DNA of 64,000 nucleotides from the NCBI RefSeq assembly GCF_003732265.1, contig NZ_MOBK01000001.1:1-64000 (forward strand). The letters run 5' to 3'. The notes below the pieces were generated by a model, which did no database searches, was not told the origin of the DNA, and saw nothing but the letters and a program-made list of their open reading frames with translations. Position numbers and translations under genes: made by a program. This DNA comes from Pseudomonas brassicacearum. Lineage in GTDB: Bacteria; Pseudomonadota; Gammaproteobacteria; Pseudomonadales; Pseudomonadaceae. The stretch's first letter is position 1. Each line of letters starts with the position of its first letter. Positions 28,774 through 38,073 of this stretch are shown one piece after another.

Positions 28774-29385
28774 ATGAAACTGTTGCATATCGATTCGAGC
28801 ATTCTTGGTGACAACTCGGCTTCCCGTTTGCTGAGCAGCGAAGTCGTCAAAGCCTGGCAGACCGCTGAGCCTAACGCCGTGGTCACTTACCGCGACCTGG
28901 CCGCCGATGCCATCAGCCATTTCTCCGCCACGACACTGGTTGCTGCGGGCACTACCGCTGAACTGCGCGACGCCGCCCAACAGCACGAAGCCGAGCTGAG
29001 CGCCACCACCCTGGCCGAATTCCTCGCTGCCGATGCCGTGGTGATTGCCGCGCCGATGTACAACTTCACCATCCCGACCCAACTCAAGGCCTGGATCGAT
29101 CGCATCGCCGTTGCCGGTCAGACCTTCCGTTACACCGAAGCCGGCCCAGAAGGCCTGTGCGGTGGCAAGAAAGTCGTGATCGTTTCGACTTCCGGTGGCC
29201 TTCACGCCGGTCAAGCCACTGGCGTGGCTCACGAAGAGTACTTGAAAGTGTTGTTCGGCTTCATCGGCATCACCGACATCGAGTTCGTGCGTGCCCATGG
29301 CCTGGCCTACGGTGATGAAGTGCGCACCAAAGCCATGAGCGACGCTCAAGCGCAAATCAGTGAGCAATTGTTCGCCGCCGCGTAA
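28774..29385 (+). CDS. azoR: FMN-dependent NADH:quinone/azo reductase AzoR
   Basis: A 203-residue flavodoxin-fold oxidoreductase. FMN contacts are in '[16 protein letters not shown]', '[18 protein letters not shown]' and 'STSGG'. AzoR reduces azo dyes and quinones by two electrons with NADH and protects against thiol and quinone stress. GGAG lies 8-9 nt upstream. The gene ends in a strong terminator and is divergent to a LysR regulator. Confidence 0.95.
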   Translation: MKLLHIDSSILGDNSASRLLSSEVVKAWQTAEPNAVVTYRDLAADAISHFSATTLVAAGTTAELRDAAQQHEAELSATTLAEFLAADAVVIAAPMYNFTIPTQLKAWIDRIAVAGQTFRYTEAGPEGLCGGKKVVIVSTSGGLHAGQATGVAHEEYLKVLFGFIGITDIEFVRAHGLAYGDEVRTKAMSDAQAQISEQLFAAA

Positions 29386-29424
29386 GGCTTGCGTAAAAAC
29401 GCAAAACTGCTCAGGCAACACCCC

Positions 29425-29472
29425 AAAAAACTCTGTATTCTGGTCACGCAAGTGCCAGATACGGAGTTTTTT
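29425..29472 (+). terminator. Intrinsic terminator of azoR
   Basis: Left arm 29425-29443 (AAAAAACTCTGTATTCTGG) pairs with 29454-29472 with one mismatch and one bulge, ending in TTTTTT. Confidence 0.85.
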
Positions 29473-29634
29473 GTTTCTGGCCGTTTCAGGTTGTGGCCCA
29501 GGTTATGCAACAGGGGGTTAACGCTCCCGTTCTGCAACGACCTTGATGGCCGCGATTGCTGGTACAAGGCCGCTGCCTCGATCAACCGAGGAGAACGGGC
29601 TTTCCGGTCAAGTAACAAATGGTGGGGCATCCTT

Positions 29635-30672
29635 ATGGTGCGTCTTTGTGCAACGTTACTGTTTTGCCTGCTCAGCAGCCTGAATTCAGTGCACGCCGCG
29701 CCTGCGCCGCATCCTCACTGGAGCGTCGGCTTCCATGAGATGAGTTTTCTCGACCCGCTCGATTTGCAACCGATGCACGCCATCGCTTTCTATCCCTCCA
29801 GTGACCGCGAACACACCAGTAAAATCGAGGGCTACACGGTCGAAGCCGGTGAAGACATCCCGGTGGCTATCGGCCGTTTCCCGATGCTGATGCTGTCCCA
29901 TGGCAACACCGGAACCCCACTGGCCCTGCATGACCTCGCCACCTCGCTGGCACGCAAAGGTTTTGTGGTGGTGGCGGTGGTCCATCCCGGTGACAACTCC
30001 AAAGATCACAGCCGCCTCGGTACATTGAGCAACCTTTACGGTCGCCCGATCCAGATTTCCGAAGCCATTACCGCCACCTTGGGCGATCGCATGCTCGCGC
30101 CGTTCGTCAATGCCAATCAGGTCGGCGTGATTGGCTACTCGGCGGGCGGGGAGACAGCGTTGATCCTCTCCGGCGCCACGCCAGACCTGGATCGTCTGCG
30201 TCGGTATTGCGAGGAACGCCCGGACGATCGTGATGCCTGCAACACCAAGGGTGAATTGATTGTCGATCGTGACGACCTGCAACCTGTGGCCGACCCGCGG
30301 GTGCGCGCCTTGCTGTTGATGGCGCCGTTGAGTTTGAAATTCGGCCGTCACACCCTGGCCGACGTGCATGTACCGGTGCTGCTGTATAGCGGTGACGGCG
30401 ACAAACTGGTGGCCTTCGACAAGAACGCGGCTGCACTCGCGCGTAAGCTGCCGATTGCACCGGATTTCAAATTGCTGGCGGGGGCCGGGCACTTCGTGTT
30501 TATGGCGCCGTGCAACGAAGAGCAGATCGCGGCCATGCCGGCGTTGTGTACCGATGCCGACGGTGTCGACCGCGAAGGCATCCATCGCGACATGATTTCC
30601 GAGGCTGGGCGATTTTTCTCTCGCACTCTGGGCATCGCCACCCGCGCCGGCCTGCAAACCGCAGATCAGTGA
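29635..30672 (+). CDS. Secreted alpha/beta hydrolase (dienelactone-hydrolase-like)
   Basis: A 345-residue protein with a signal peptide to 'NSVHA'. The fold is alpha/beta hydrolase, with the oxyanion region 'LMLSHGNTGTP' and the nucleophile elbow 'GYSAGG'. Later motifs are 'VLLYSGDGDKLV' (acid) and 'AGHFVF' (His). It resembles PAF acetylhydrolase-like or dienelactone-hydrolase-like predicted periplasmic esterases; the substrate is unknown. The ATG at 29635 is preferred, since the in-frame extension to 29389 runs through the azoR terminator. Confidence 0.85.
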   Translation: MVRLCATLLFCLLSSLNSVHAAPAPHPHWSVGFHEMSFLDPLDLQPMHAIAFYPSSDREHTSKIEGYTVEAGEDIPVAIGRFPMLMLSHGNTGTPLALHDLATSLARKGFVVVAVVHPGDNSKDHSRLGTLSNLYGRPIQISEAITATLGDRMLAPFVNANQVGVIGYSAGGETALILSGATPDLDRLRRYCEERPDDRDACNTKGELIVDRDDLQPVADPRVRALLLMAPLSLKFGRHTLADVHVPVLLYSGDGDKLVAFDKNAAALARKLPIAPDFKLLAGAGHFVFMAPCNEEQIAAMPALCTDADGVDREGIHRDMISEAGRFFSRTLGIATRAGLQTADQ

Positions 30673-30685
30673 ACACCACAACCCT

Positions 30686-30818
30686 TGTAGCAGCTGGCGA
30701 AGCCTGCGTCCGGCTGCGCAGCAGTCGTAAAATCAGCCGCTACGGTGTTTCATATAGACCGTGTTATCAGGGTTTACGACTGCTACGCAGCCGGACGCAG
30801 GCTTCGCCAGCTGCTACA
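30686..30818. repeat. Long inverted repeat with 46-bp arms (GTAGCAGCTG family)
   Basis: Arms 30686-30731 and 30773-30818 match as reverse complements except for one base, with a 41-bp spacer. The outer ends (TGTAGCAGCTGGCGAAGC) and the inner CAGTCGTAAA resemble the element at 1283-1429. It fills the gap between the convergent hydrolase and MFS genes. Confidence 0.88.
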
Positions 30819-30831
30819 GGTCGCGTGTCGG

Positions 30832-32019
30832 CTAGGCCATTGCGCGGCGTTTCAGTAGCAGGGTCAACGCCAATCCGGTCACCGACAACAACGCCGCGCT
30901 AAAGAAAATCCACGTATACCCCAGGTTCAACGCCACCGCGCCCATCAGCGGCCCGGCGATAGCCAGTGCCAGATCAAAAAACACCGCATAAGCACTCAAA
31001 CCCGCACCGCGACTGGAGTTGGGCACCTGTTTGATCGCTTCAACCCCCAGCGCCGGATAGACCAGTGACAGGCCAAAACCGGTCAGCCCTGCGCCGATCA
31101 GTGCGTAACCCGTCGAAGGCGCCAGCCACAGCAGCACCAGGCCCACGGTTTCAATGCTCATGCAGGCAATGGCCGAGGTGAATCCGCCGAAACGGCTGAT
31201 GCTGGAGATGAACAACAGCCGCGCCAAAATGAAGCAGACACCGAACACGGTGAGGCAATACGCGGCACCGGCCCAGCCACGGCTGACGTAATACAGGGTA
31301 ATAAAGGTGGTCAGCGTGCCATACCCGATGGACGCCAGACTCAGGCTCGCCCCAAACGGCGCGATTCGCCCGAACACCGCCCAAAAGGGCAGCCGCTCGC
31401 CACGAATCACCGGCACCGAGGGTTTGTTGCGGATCAGCAACAGCGCGGCAAGCGCCAACAGTGAGAGCGCGATTCCCAAACTGGCGAAACCATACTCGGC
31501 GACCATCACCACCCCCAACGGCGCGCCGATGGCGATGGCACCGTAAGACGCGATGCCGTTCCAGGAGATGGAGCGGGCGGTGTGCTCCGCGCCGACCTGG
31601 CCCATGCACCAACTGATGGTGCCGACGCCGATCAAGCCCTGGGCTATCCCGAGCAGCAAGCGACCGGCAATCAGGATCAACAGGCTTACCAGCGGCATGC
31701 TCTGCAGCAACGTCGAAATCAGCGTCAACACGCCGCTCAGCACAATCCCCGACAACCCATAGACAATCGCCCGCTTGGTGCCAATGCTGTCCGACATGCG
31801 CCCGGCCATCGGCCGGCTGAGCAGGGTGGCCAGGTACTGCGAGCCAATGGTCAGCCCGGCGATGATCGCGCTGAAGCCCAGTTGCTCATGAACATAGCCC
31901 GGCAACACCGCAATCGGCAGGCCGATGCAGAGGAAGGCAATAAAGGTATAAAAAACGATGGAGACGATCTGCAGGGTGATCGCCAGGGAGCTTTGCGGGG
32001 GCTGTTGCTGCGCAGACAT
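30832..32019 (-). CDS. MFS transporter, YfcJ/YhhS type
   Basis: A 395-residue protein with 12 predicted membrane segments. The MFS loop motif is present as 'SRPMAGRMSDSIGTKRAIV'. The overall pattern matches the YfcJ/YhhS group of putative sugar or drug efflux carriers. It ends next to a long inverted repeat. The substrate cannot be stated. Confidence 0.87.
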   Translation of the reverse strand: MSAQQQPPQSSLAITLQIVSIVFYTFIAFLCIGLPIAVLPGYVHEQLGFSAIIAGLTIGSQYLATLLSRPMAGRMSDSIGTKRAIVYGLSGIVLSGVLTLISTLLQSMPLVSLLILIAGRLLLGIAQGLIGVGTISWCMGQVGAEHTARSISWNGIASYGAIAIGAPLGVVMVAEYGFASLGIALSLLALAALLLIRNKPSVPVIRGERLPFWAVFGRIAPFGASLSLASIGYGTLTTFITLYYVSRGWAGAAYCLTVFGVCFILARLLFISSISRFGGFTSAIACMSIETVGLVLLWLAPSTGYALIGAGLTGFGLSLVYPALGVEAIKQVPNSSRGAGLSAYAVFFDLALAIAGPLMGAVALNLGYTWIFFSAALLSVTGLALTLLLKRRAMA

Positions 32020-32130
32020 GTGGGCTCGTTCGCGGGCGGCGGTGGGAGAGCTGCATCATGGCTTGGGCTGTGAATAAAAGGAAGCAGGCTAACTATTTTG
32101 TCTGACTATTTTTGGTTGTCCTTTAGGGCC

Positions 32131-32217
32131 CCTTCGCGAGCAAGCCCGCTCCCACATTTGCCCGCATTCTTAAAGGGAGAACTCGATCAAATGTGGGAGC
32201 GGGCTTGCTCGCGAAGG
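32131..32217. repeat. REPIN (tail-first orientation)
   Basis: 29-bp arms 32131-32159 and 32189-32217 are exact reverse complements with a 29-bp spacer. It sits between the promoter side of the MFS gene and the ybiT terminator. Confidence 0.92.
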
Positions 32218-32252
32218 TTTCAGCACCAGAAAAACTGTCGCCATGAAATGCA

Positions 32253-32281
32253 AAAAGCCCCGTCACCAGGACAGGGCTTTT
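32253..32281 (-). terminator. Intrinsic terminator of ybiT
   Basis: AAAAGCCCCGTC and GACAGGGCTTTT form a 12-bp stem with one mismatch and a 5-nt loop, with T-runs on both strands. It lies 36 bp past the ybiT stop. Confidence 0.8.
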
Positions 32282-32316
32282 ACTTGCCGCTTGCAGCTTT
32301 AAACTAATCGCTGCTC

Positions 32317-33906
32317 TTAAAACACTACACCCTGGCTACGCAGGTAATCGTCATAAGTACCGCTAAAGTCGATCACGCCACTAGGGCTCAACTCGATGAT
32401 GCGGGTTGCCAACGACGATACAAACTCACGGTCGTGGCTGACGAAGATCAGCGTGCCCGGGTAATTCTCCAGCGCCAGGTTCAGCGCCTCGATGGATTCC
32501 ATGTCCAAGTGGTTGGTCGGTTCGTCCATGATCAGCACGTTCGGCTTTTGCAGGATCAGCTTGCCGAACAGCATACGACCTTGCTCACCACCGGAGATGA
32601 CCTTGACCGACTTGAGAATCTCGTCGTTGGAGAACAGCATGCGACCGAGGGTGCCGCGAACGATTTGCTCACCGCCCTGCGTCCACTGGCCCATCCAGTC
32701 GAACAGGTTGCAGTCGTCTTCGAAGTCGTGCGCGTGGTCCTGAGCGTAGTAGCCCAGTTCCGCAGCGTCGGTCCATTTCACAGTACCGGCATCCGGGGTC
32801 AGTTCGTTGACCAGGGTACGCAGCAGGGTGGTTTTACCGATACCGTTCGGGCCGATGATCGCCACGCGCTCGCCGGCTTCAACCTGGAAGCTGAAATCCT
32901 TGAACAGGGTCTTGCCGTCGAAGCCTTTGGCCATGCGCTCGACGATGACCGCCTGACGGTGCAGCTTCTTGGTTTGTTCGAAACGGATGAACGGGCTCAC
33001 ACGGCTCGAAGGCTTGACTTCGGCCAGCTGGATCTTGTCGATCGCCTTGGCGCGGGACGTGGCCTGCTTGGCTTTCGAGGCGTTGGCCGAGAAGCGGCTG
33101 ACGAACGATTGCAGCTCGGAAATCTGCGCCTTCTTCTTGGCGTTGTCCGACAGCAGTTGCTCGCGGGACTGGGTCGCCACGGTCATGTATTCGTCGTAGT
33201 TGCCCGGGAACAGACGCAGCTCGCCGTAATCCAGGTCAGCCATGTGGGTGCACACGCTGTTCAGGAAGTGACGGTCGTGAGAGATGATGATCATCAGGCT
33301 GGAGCGCTGGGTCAGAATGTTTTCCAGCCAGCGAATGGTGTTGATGTCCAGGTGGTTGGTCGGTTCGTCGAGCAACAGCACTTCAGGATCGGAGAACAGT
33401 GCCTGCGCCAGCAATACGCGCAGTTTCCAGCCTGGGGAAACCTCGCTCATCGGGCCAAAGTGCTGCTCGATGCCGATACCCAGGCCCAGCAACAATTCAC
33501 CGGCACGGGATTCGGCGGTGTAGCCGTCCATTTCGGCGAACTCGGTTTCCAGCTCGGCCACGGCCATACCGTCTTCTTCGGTCATTTCCGGCAGCGAGTA
33601 GATGCGATCGCGCTCGGCCTTGACCTTCCACAGCTCTTCGTGACCCATGATCACGGTATCGATCACGGTGAATTCTTCGTAGGCGAACTGGTCCTGGCGC
33701 AATTTACCCAGACGCACGTTCGGCTCGAGCATGACCTGGCCGCCGGATGGCTCGAGGTCGCCACCCAGGATTTTCATGAAAGTCGACTTGCCGCAACCGT
33801 TGGCGCCGATCAGGCCGTAGCGGTTACCCGCGCCGAACTTGACCGAAACGTTTTCGAATAGCGGCTTGGCGCCGAACTGCATCGTGATGTTAGCTGTAGA
33901 GATCAA
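32317..33906 (-). CDS. ybiT: ABC-F ribosome-associated ATPase YbiT
   Basis: A 529-residue ABC-F protein with two ATPase domains and no membrane segments, collinear with E. coli YbiT (530). The first Walker A 'GANGCGKST' is at residues 34-42 and the second is 'GPNGIGKTT'. Both 'DEPTNHLD' Walker B motifs are intact. The interdomain linker ('[19 protein letters not shown]') is the ribosomal P-site tRNA interaction motif. ABC-F proteins act on the ribosome to relieve stalling or tune translation. Confidence 0.95.
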   Translation of the reverse strand: MISTANITMQFGAKPLFENVSVKFGAGNRYGLIGANGCGKSTFMKILGGDLEPSGGQVMLEPNVRLGKLRQDQFAYEEFTVIDTVIMGHEELWKVKAERDRIYSLPEMTEEDGMAVAELETEFAEMDGYTAESRAGELLLGLGIGIEQHFGPMSEVSPGWKLRVLLAQALFSDPEVLLLDEPTNHLDINTIRWLENILTQRSSLMIIISHDRHFLNSVCTHMADLDYGELRLFPGNYDEYMTVATQSREQLLSDNAKKKAQISELQSFVSRFSANASKAKQATSRAKAIDKIQLAEVKPSSRVSPFIRFEQTKKLHRQAVIVERMAKGFDGKTLFKDFSFQVEAGERVAIIGPNGIGKTTLLRTLVNELTPDAGTVKWTDAAELGYYAQDHAHDFEDDCNLFDWMGQWTQGGEQIVRGTLGRMLFSNDEILKSVKVISGGEQGRMLFGKLILQKPNVLIMDEPTNHLDMESIEALNLALENYPGTLIFVSHDREFVSSLATRIIELSPSGVIDFSGTYDDYLRSQGVVF

Positions 33907-34400
33907 AGGTTTTTCCTGCGAAGCATTCAGAGTAGCTAGGGTTGCGGCAGTACCGATTCAGTACCCGTTTCCGGTATTCAAACCACGGGAAATGCATCCC
34001 GGTCAGAAGCGGAAGGTCCATCTGGCAATAAGTGGACAGCAGCATATGGAGCGCTTGGCCCGAGTCGAAGTGCGCTGAGACGGGGTTCATTCCCGTCATC
34101 AACCAAGGGGGGCGCGTAATGTTTGGCGGCGATTGTACTGGTCTGGCTCTCTAAACGATAGGGCGTTGAGGCCGCTCGGGCGCATTGACAGTACCAGCGG
34201 ACAGATTTTCACATTTGTAAGCTAACGATTTGTTACAGAGAGTGGCTAAAATGCGATTTTCCACCCGATGCCGACAACCGGCGCAGGCTCAAGGACGCGC
34301 CACCGGGTTCGCTGTTTCGTTTTCAGACGCTGCACAAGACCCTTGGCCACTGGGTTGGCCGGGAAGGCAGTTTGTTCACTTCAGCCGTGTGACGATTTCT
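33907..34400. other. Intergenic region between ybiT and lpxO
   Basis: This 494-bp space carries the divergent promoters of ybiT and lpxO. A GACGGG/CCCGTC hairpin is near 34078-34096 and a TTGACA element is at 34185-34190. A 70-codon minus-strand ORF (33890-34102) overlaps the start of ybiT but shows no family signature and a poor start region. I see no convincing gene. Confidence 0.5.
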
Positions 34401-35300
34401 GTGAAACTGACCATCGCCCTTGTTTACATATTCTCCATTGCGTACGTCCACCTGCGTGGTCGCGTGCGTCACAAGCTCGGCCGCCAGTTGAGTGATCACT
34501 CTTCGTTTTTGGCGCCGCTCAATTGCTTCCTTTATCTGTTCTCGAAAACCCCGAACAAGCCTTATCTCGATCCTGCGGATTTTCCTGATCTGAGCCCGTT
34601 GCAGGCGCATTGGCAAGAAATCCGTGCTGAAGGTCAGAACCTGCTGAAGGCGGGGGAGATCAAGCGCTCGGATCAATACAACGACGTTGGCTTCAACTCG
34701 TTCTTCAAGACCGGGTGGAAGCGCTTTTACCTGAAGTGGTACGGCGACAGCCATCCTTCGGCAATGAAACTGTGCCCGCGCACCACGGAACTGGTCCAGG
34801 GCATCGGCTCGATCAAGGCCGCGATGTTCGCGGAATTGCCGCCAGGCTCGAAATTGGTCCGTCACCGTGACCCGTATGCCGGGTCCTACCGTTATCACTT
34901 GGGCCTGGAAACGCCGAACGATGCCGGTTGCTACATCAATGTCGACGGCGAGAAGTACCACTGGCGCGACGGCGAAGCGGTGATGTTCGACGAAACATTC
35001 ATTCATTACGCCGAGAACACCACGCAACAGAACCGGATCATTCTGTTCTGTGATGTGGAACGTCCGATGAAGTACCGCTGGGCGGCGGCGTTTAACGGGT
35101 GGTTCAGCCGTAACGTGATGTCGGCGGCCGGGGCGCCGAATGACGAGGGTGACAGGACGGGGGGGATTAACCGTTTGTTCACCAAGGTCTACAAGATTCG
35201 CTTGCGGGGTAAAGCGCTGAAAAAGCGTAATCGCAAGCTCTACTATGCTCAGAAGTGGGCGATTTTTGGCGGGTTGCTGGCGGTGTTTGTGTTGATCTGA
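34401..35300 (+). CDS. lpxO: LpxO, lipid A 2-hydroxylase (aspartyl/asparaginyl beta-hydroxylase fold)
   Basis: A 299-residue Fe(II)/2-oxoglutarate-dependent oxygenase that adds a 2-OH group to a lipid A secondary acyl chain. N- and C-terminal hydrophobic segments anchor it to the inner membrane. The facial triad is visible as 'VRHRDPY' (His-x-Asp) and the distal His in 'FIHYAENTT', with Arg in 'QNRIILFCDV' for 2-oxoglutarate. The GTG at 34401 (V-KLTIALVY) was chosen because it gives the usual 299-residue length. The ORF is open to 34230, but the extra residues do not look conserved. No strong RBS is seen, so the start is the weak point. Confidence 0.9.
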   Translation: MKLTIALVYIFSIAYVHLRGRVRHKLGRQLSDHSSFLAPLNCFLYLFSKTPNKPYLDPADFPDLSPLQAHWQEIRAEGQNLLKAGEIKRSDQYNDVGFNSFFKTGWKRFYLKWYGDSHPSAMKLCPRTTELVQGIGSIKAAMFAELPPGSKLVRHRDPYAGSYRYHLGLETPNDAGCYINVDGEKYHWRDGEAVMFDETFIHYAENTTQQNRIILFCDVERPMKYRWAAAFNGWFSRNVMSAAGAPNDEGDRTGGINRLFTKVYKIRLRGKALKKRNRKLYYAQKWAIFGGLLAVFVLI

Positions 35301-35324
35301 ATGATGTGTTGTGCCGTTTGACGC

Positions 35325-35401
35325 CTTCGCGAGCAAGCCCGCTCCCACAGGGCATTTGTGTTCGCCGCGAATCCAATGTGGGAGCGGGCTTGCTCGCGAA
35401 G
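35325..35401. repeat. REPIN (tail-first orientation)
   Basis: 25-bp arms 35325-35349 and 35377-35401 are exact reverse complements with a 27-bp spacer, between the convergent lpxO and ku genes. Confidence 0.92.
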
Positions 35402-35430
35402 AGGCCCTGACAGCCACCACAAAACATCAA

Positions 35431-36291
35431 TCAGCCACGAGAAGTCTTCGTGGCTTTTTTGTTTGCGGCAGGTTTTGCGGCCGGCTTCGTTTTGCCCGTA
35501 CTCTTGCCGCCAAGACTACGCTTAAGCAACTCAGTCAAATCAATCACATCCGCCGTTTTCCGTTCCTCCTCACCCGTCGCCGTCTCGACATCCTCAATCT
35601 TGCCTTCATTGGCCTTTTTCTCCACCAGCGCCATGATCTTGTCTTCGAAACTGTCGCGGTAGTCTTCAGGTTTCCAGTCCGCGCTCATGTCCTGCACCAG
35701 ACGCTTGGCCATATCCAGTTCACCCTTGGCCAGTTCGGGTTTGGTCACTTCGCTCCCCAGTTCAAGGGTATCGAGGCTGCGCACTTCCGCCGGCCAACGC
35801 AACATTACCAGCACCATCGCCGACTCCAGCGGCATCAATGCCGCCAGGTGCTGGCGTGTGTGCAACACCACGTGGGCGAGCGCGACTTTATTGGTTTTGC
35901 TCAACGTTTCGCGCAACAACGCGTACACCTTGCCGCCGCGTTTATCCGGGGCGAGGTAGTAGGGCGTATCGATGTTTTGCAGGGGAATCTGTTCACTGTC
36001 GACAAAGGAAAATATGTCGATGGTTTGCGTGGATAACGGGTGCGCCGACTTGATTTCCTCTTCGCTGAGGACCACGTACCGTCCCTTCTCGTACTGCACG
36101 CCTTTGACGATGTGCTCCTTGGTGACTTCCTTGCCAGTGACCTTGTTCACGCGTTTATACCCGACCGGCTCCATGCTGCGGCTGTCGAGCCAGTCGAAAT
36201 CCACCCCCTGGGAAGACGTCGCCGAGACCAGCGCCACAGGGATATGCACCAGCCCGAAACTGATTGCGCCTTTCCAGATTGCCCGTGCCAT
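35431..36291 (-). CDS. ku: Ku protein (non-homologous end joining)
   Basis: A 286-residue prokaryotic Ku homodimer subunit that binds DNA double-strand ends and recruits LigD. It starts 'MARAIWKGAISFGLVHIPV', which defines the family. The core beta-barrel ring follows, and the last 35 residues are Lys/Ala/Pro-rich, like other bacterial Ku tails that modulate DNA binding. GAGAAG precedes the ATG at 36291. No ligD is present in the window, so the partner must be elsewhere. Confidence 0.95.
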   Translation of the reverse strand: MARAIWKGAISFGLVHIPVALVSATSSQGVDFDWLDSRSMEPVGYKRVNKVTGKEVTKEHIVKGVQYEKGRYVVLSEEEIKSAHPLSTQTIDIFSFVDSEQIPLQNIDTPYYLAPDKRGGKVYALLRETLSKTNKVALAHVVLHTRQHLAALMPLESAMVLVMLRWPAEVRSLDTLELGSEVTKPELAKGELDMAKRLVQDMSADWKPEDYRDSFEDKIMALVEKKANEGKIEDVETATGEEERKTADVIDLTELLKRSLGGKSTGKTKPAAKPAANKKATKTSRG

Positions 36292-36480
36292 GGTCGTCTT
36301 CTCGCGAGTGATGATCAGGTGACCTGTGGCCTGAGGCAAAAGTTTCAGCCAGTTGTGGGCCCCGGCCGGGCGGGGTGGTCGTCTCGTCTTACATCTTGTG
36401 AAGGAGGTTTTAGTTAACAAATCCGAACCTCGGGCGTAGCGTGCTATCGAAGACCCTATCCACGTCGAGAGGCTCGCCCC

Positions 36481-36831
36481 ATGAACAGATATGTACTCGG
36501 CTGCTGCACTGTGCTGGCGCTGAGTGGTTTGCTGAGCAGCCTGGCCCAGGCTTCGCCACCCTCGTCATTGCTCCTGGCACAAAGCCCAACGGGGGTTTCG
36601 AGCAATCCCTACAACAGCCCGATTCGCCGCGCCAACCCGAACAGCATGCAAGGCTCTCAATCCAGCGCCCCGGCCATTCGTGGGCCCAACACCATGCCAG
36701 TGCCGCGTCCGCCGACGCTGGACAACGGCGGCATCGGCAACCGCTATCCGCAAAGCCAACCGGCCCCCTCCAGCCAACCTAAATTCATTCCCAATCCACC
36801 TCAGCGAGATACAGGCACCAACAACCGTTGA
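36481..36831 (+). CDS. Exported Pro/Ser/Asn-rich protein of unknown function
   Basis: A 116-residue protein with a signal peptide to 'LAQAS'. The mature part is low-complexity (Pro, Ser, Asn, Gln) and probably disordered. It lies 25 bp upstream of the sugar dehydrogenase gene in the same direction, so the two may share a transcript. I recognise no domain. Confidence 0.65.
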   Translation: MNRYVLGCCTVLALSGLLSSLAQASPPSSLLLAQSPTGVSSNPYNSPIRRANPNSMQGSQSSAPAIRGPNTMPVPRPPTLDNGGIGNRYPQSQPAPSSQPKFIPNPPQRDTGTNNR

Positions 36832-36856
36832 ACCGAAACGACAAAAGGAAGCGTGC

Positions 36857-38008
36857 ATGTTGCGTAAAACCCTCCTGGCCACCCTGTGTGCCAGCGCATT
36901 GATCACCGCCGCGGCGCCTGTCTTCGCGGCATCGACTCAGGAACTGGACAGCGAACAGGGCACCCTCGAAGTCACCACGATCACCAAGGGGCTTGAACAT
37001 CCCTGGTCGGTCGCCTTCCTGCCGGATCGCAAGGGCATGCTGGTTACCGAACGGCCCGGCAACCTGCGCGTCGTCAGCGTCGACGGCGAACTCTCCGGCC
37101 CGATCGATGGGGTGCCGAAGGTCTGGGCCAAGGGGCAGGGCGGATTGCTGGATGTGGTGCTGTCCCCCGACTTCCGGCAGGACCGCACGGTTTACCTGTC
37201 GTATGCAGAAGGCGGCGGCGCGGGTGACAAGGCAGGCACGGCGGTCGGTCGAGGGCAATTGTCCGAAGACCTGAAAACCCTCAAGGACTTCAAAGTGATC
37301 TTCCGCCAGGAGCCGAAGCTCTCTGTCGGCAACCACTTCGGTTCGCGACTGGTGTTCGATCGTGACGGCTATCTGTTCATCACCCTCGGCGAAAACAACG
37401 ATCGGGCAACCGCTCAGGACCTCGACAAGTTGCAAGGCAAAGTCGTGTGGATCTACCCGGACGGCAAGGTGCCGGACGACAACCCCTTTGACGGTCAATC
37501 CGGCGTGCGTCCGGAAATCTGGTCCTATGGCCAGCGCAACCCGCAAGGTGCAGCGCTGAATCCCTGGACCGGCGTTCTCTGGGAGAACGAACACGGGCCA
37601 CAAGGCGGAGACGAGCTGAACATCATCGAACGCGGCAAGAATTACGGCTGGCCGCTGGCAACCCACGGCATCAACTATTCCGGCAATCCGATCCCGGAAG
37701 CCAAGGGCAGGACCGCCGTAGGCACCGTGGCGCCGCACCATGTCTGGGAAAAATCCCCGGGATTGAGCGGGATGGCGTTCTACGACGGGGATCGCTTCAA
37801 GGCCTGGCAGCACAATGTGTTTATTGGTGCGCTGGTGAGCCAGGAGCTGATTCGCTTGCAGTTCGATGGCGATAAAGTGGTTCACGAAGAGCGCCTGCTG
37901 GGTGAACTCAAGGCGCGGATTCGCGATGTGCGGCAAGGCCCGGATGGGTACTTGTATGTATTGACCGATGAAGACGACGGCGCGTTGTACAAGGTTGGCC
38001 TGAAATAA
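36857..38008 (+). CDS. PQQ-dependent sugar dehydrogenase (YliI/Asd-like)
   Basis: A 383-residue periplasmic six-bladed beta-propeller of the soluble glucose/sorbosone dehydrogenase family. A signal peptide ends near 'PVFA'. Typical elements are 'GLEHPWSVAFLPDRKGMLVTERPG' (with the propeller His), 'SVGNHFGSRLVFDRDGYLFIT', 'YGQRNPQG' and 'WENEHGPQGGDELN'. Such enzymes oxidise aldose sugars with PQQ. AAAGGAA lies 8 nt upstream of the ATG. Confidence 0.9.
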   Translation: MLRKTLLATLCASALITAAAPVFAASTQELDSEQGTLEVTTITKGLEHPWSVAFLPDRKGMLVTERPGNLRVVSVDGELSGPIDGVPKVWAKGQGGLLDVVLSPDFRQDRTVYLSYAEGGGAGDKAGTAVGRGQLSEDLKTLKDFKVIFRQEPKLSVGNHFGSRLVFDRDGYLFITLGENNDRATAQDLDKLQGKVVWIYPDGKVPDDNPFDGQSGVRPEIWSYGQRNPQGAALNPWTGVLWENEHGPQGGDELNIIERGKNYGWPLATHGINYSGNPIPEAKGRTAVGTVAPHHVWEKSPGLSGMAFYDGDRFKAWQHNVFIGALVSQELIRLQFDGDKVVHEERLLGELKARIRDVRQGPDGYLYVLTDEDDGALYKVGLK

Positions 38009-38030
38009 CCCGAGCCGCTGCATGCCCCCT

Positions 38031-38065
38031 GTAGCAGCCGGACGCAGGCTTCGCCAGCTGCTACA
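38031..38065. repeat. Single GTAGCAG...CTGCTAC repeat
   Basis: It contains GCCGGACGCAGGCTTCGCCAGCTGCTACA, the same sequence as the right arm of the element at 30773-30818. It is a lone unit between two convergent genes. Confidence 0.75.
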
Positions 38066-38073
38066 GGGACGAT

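Noticed and set aside
29389..29634. Upstream extension of the secreted hydrolase
   Set aside because: It runs through the azoR terminator and lacks conservation; the signal peptide begins at 29635.
33890..34102. 70-codon minus-strand ORF overlapping the ybiT start
   Set aside because: No family signature; lies in the ybiT leader and overlaps the gene start.
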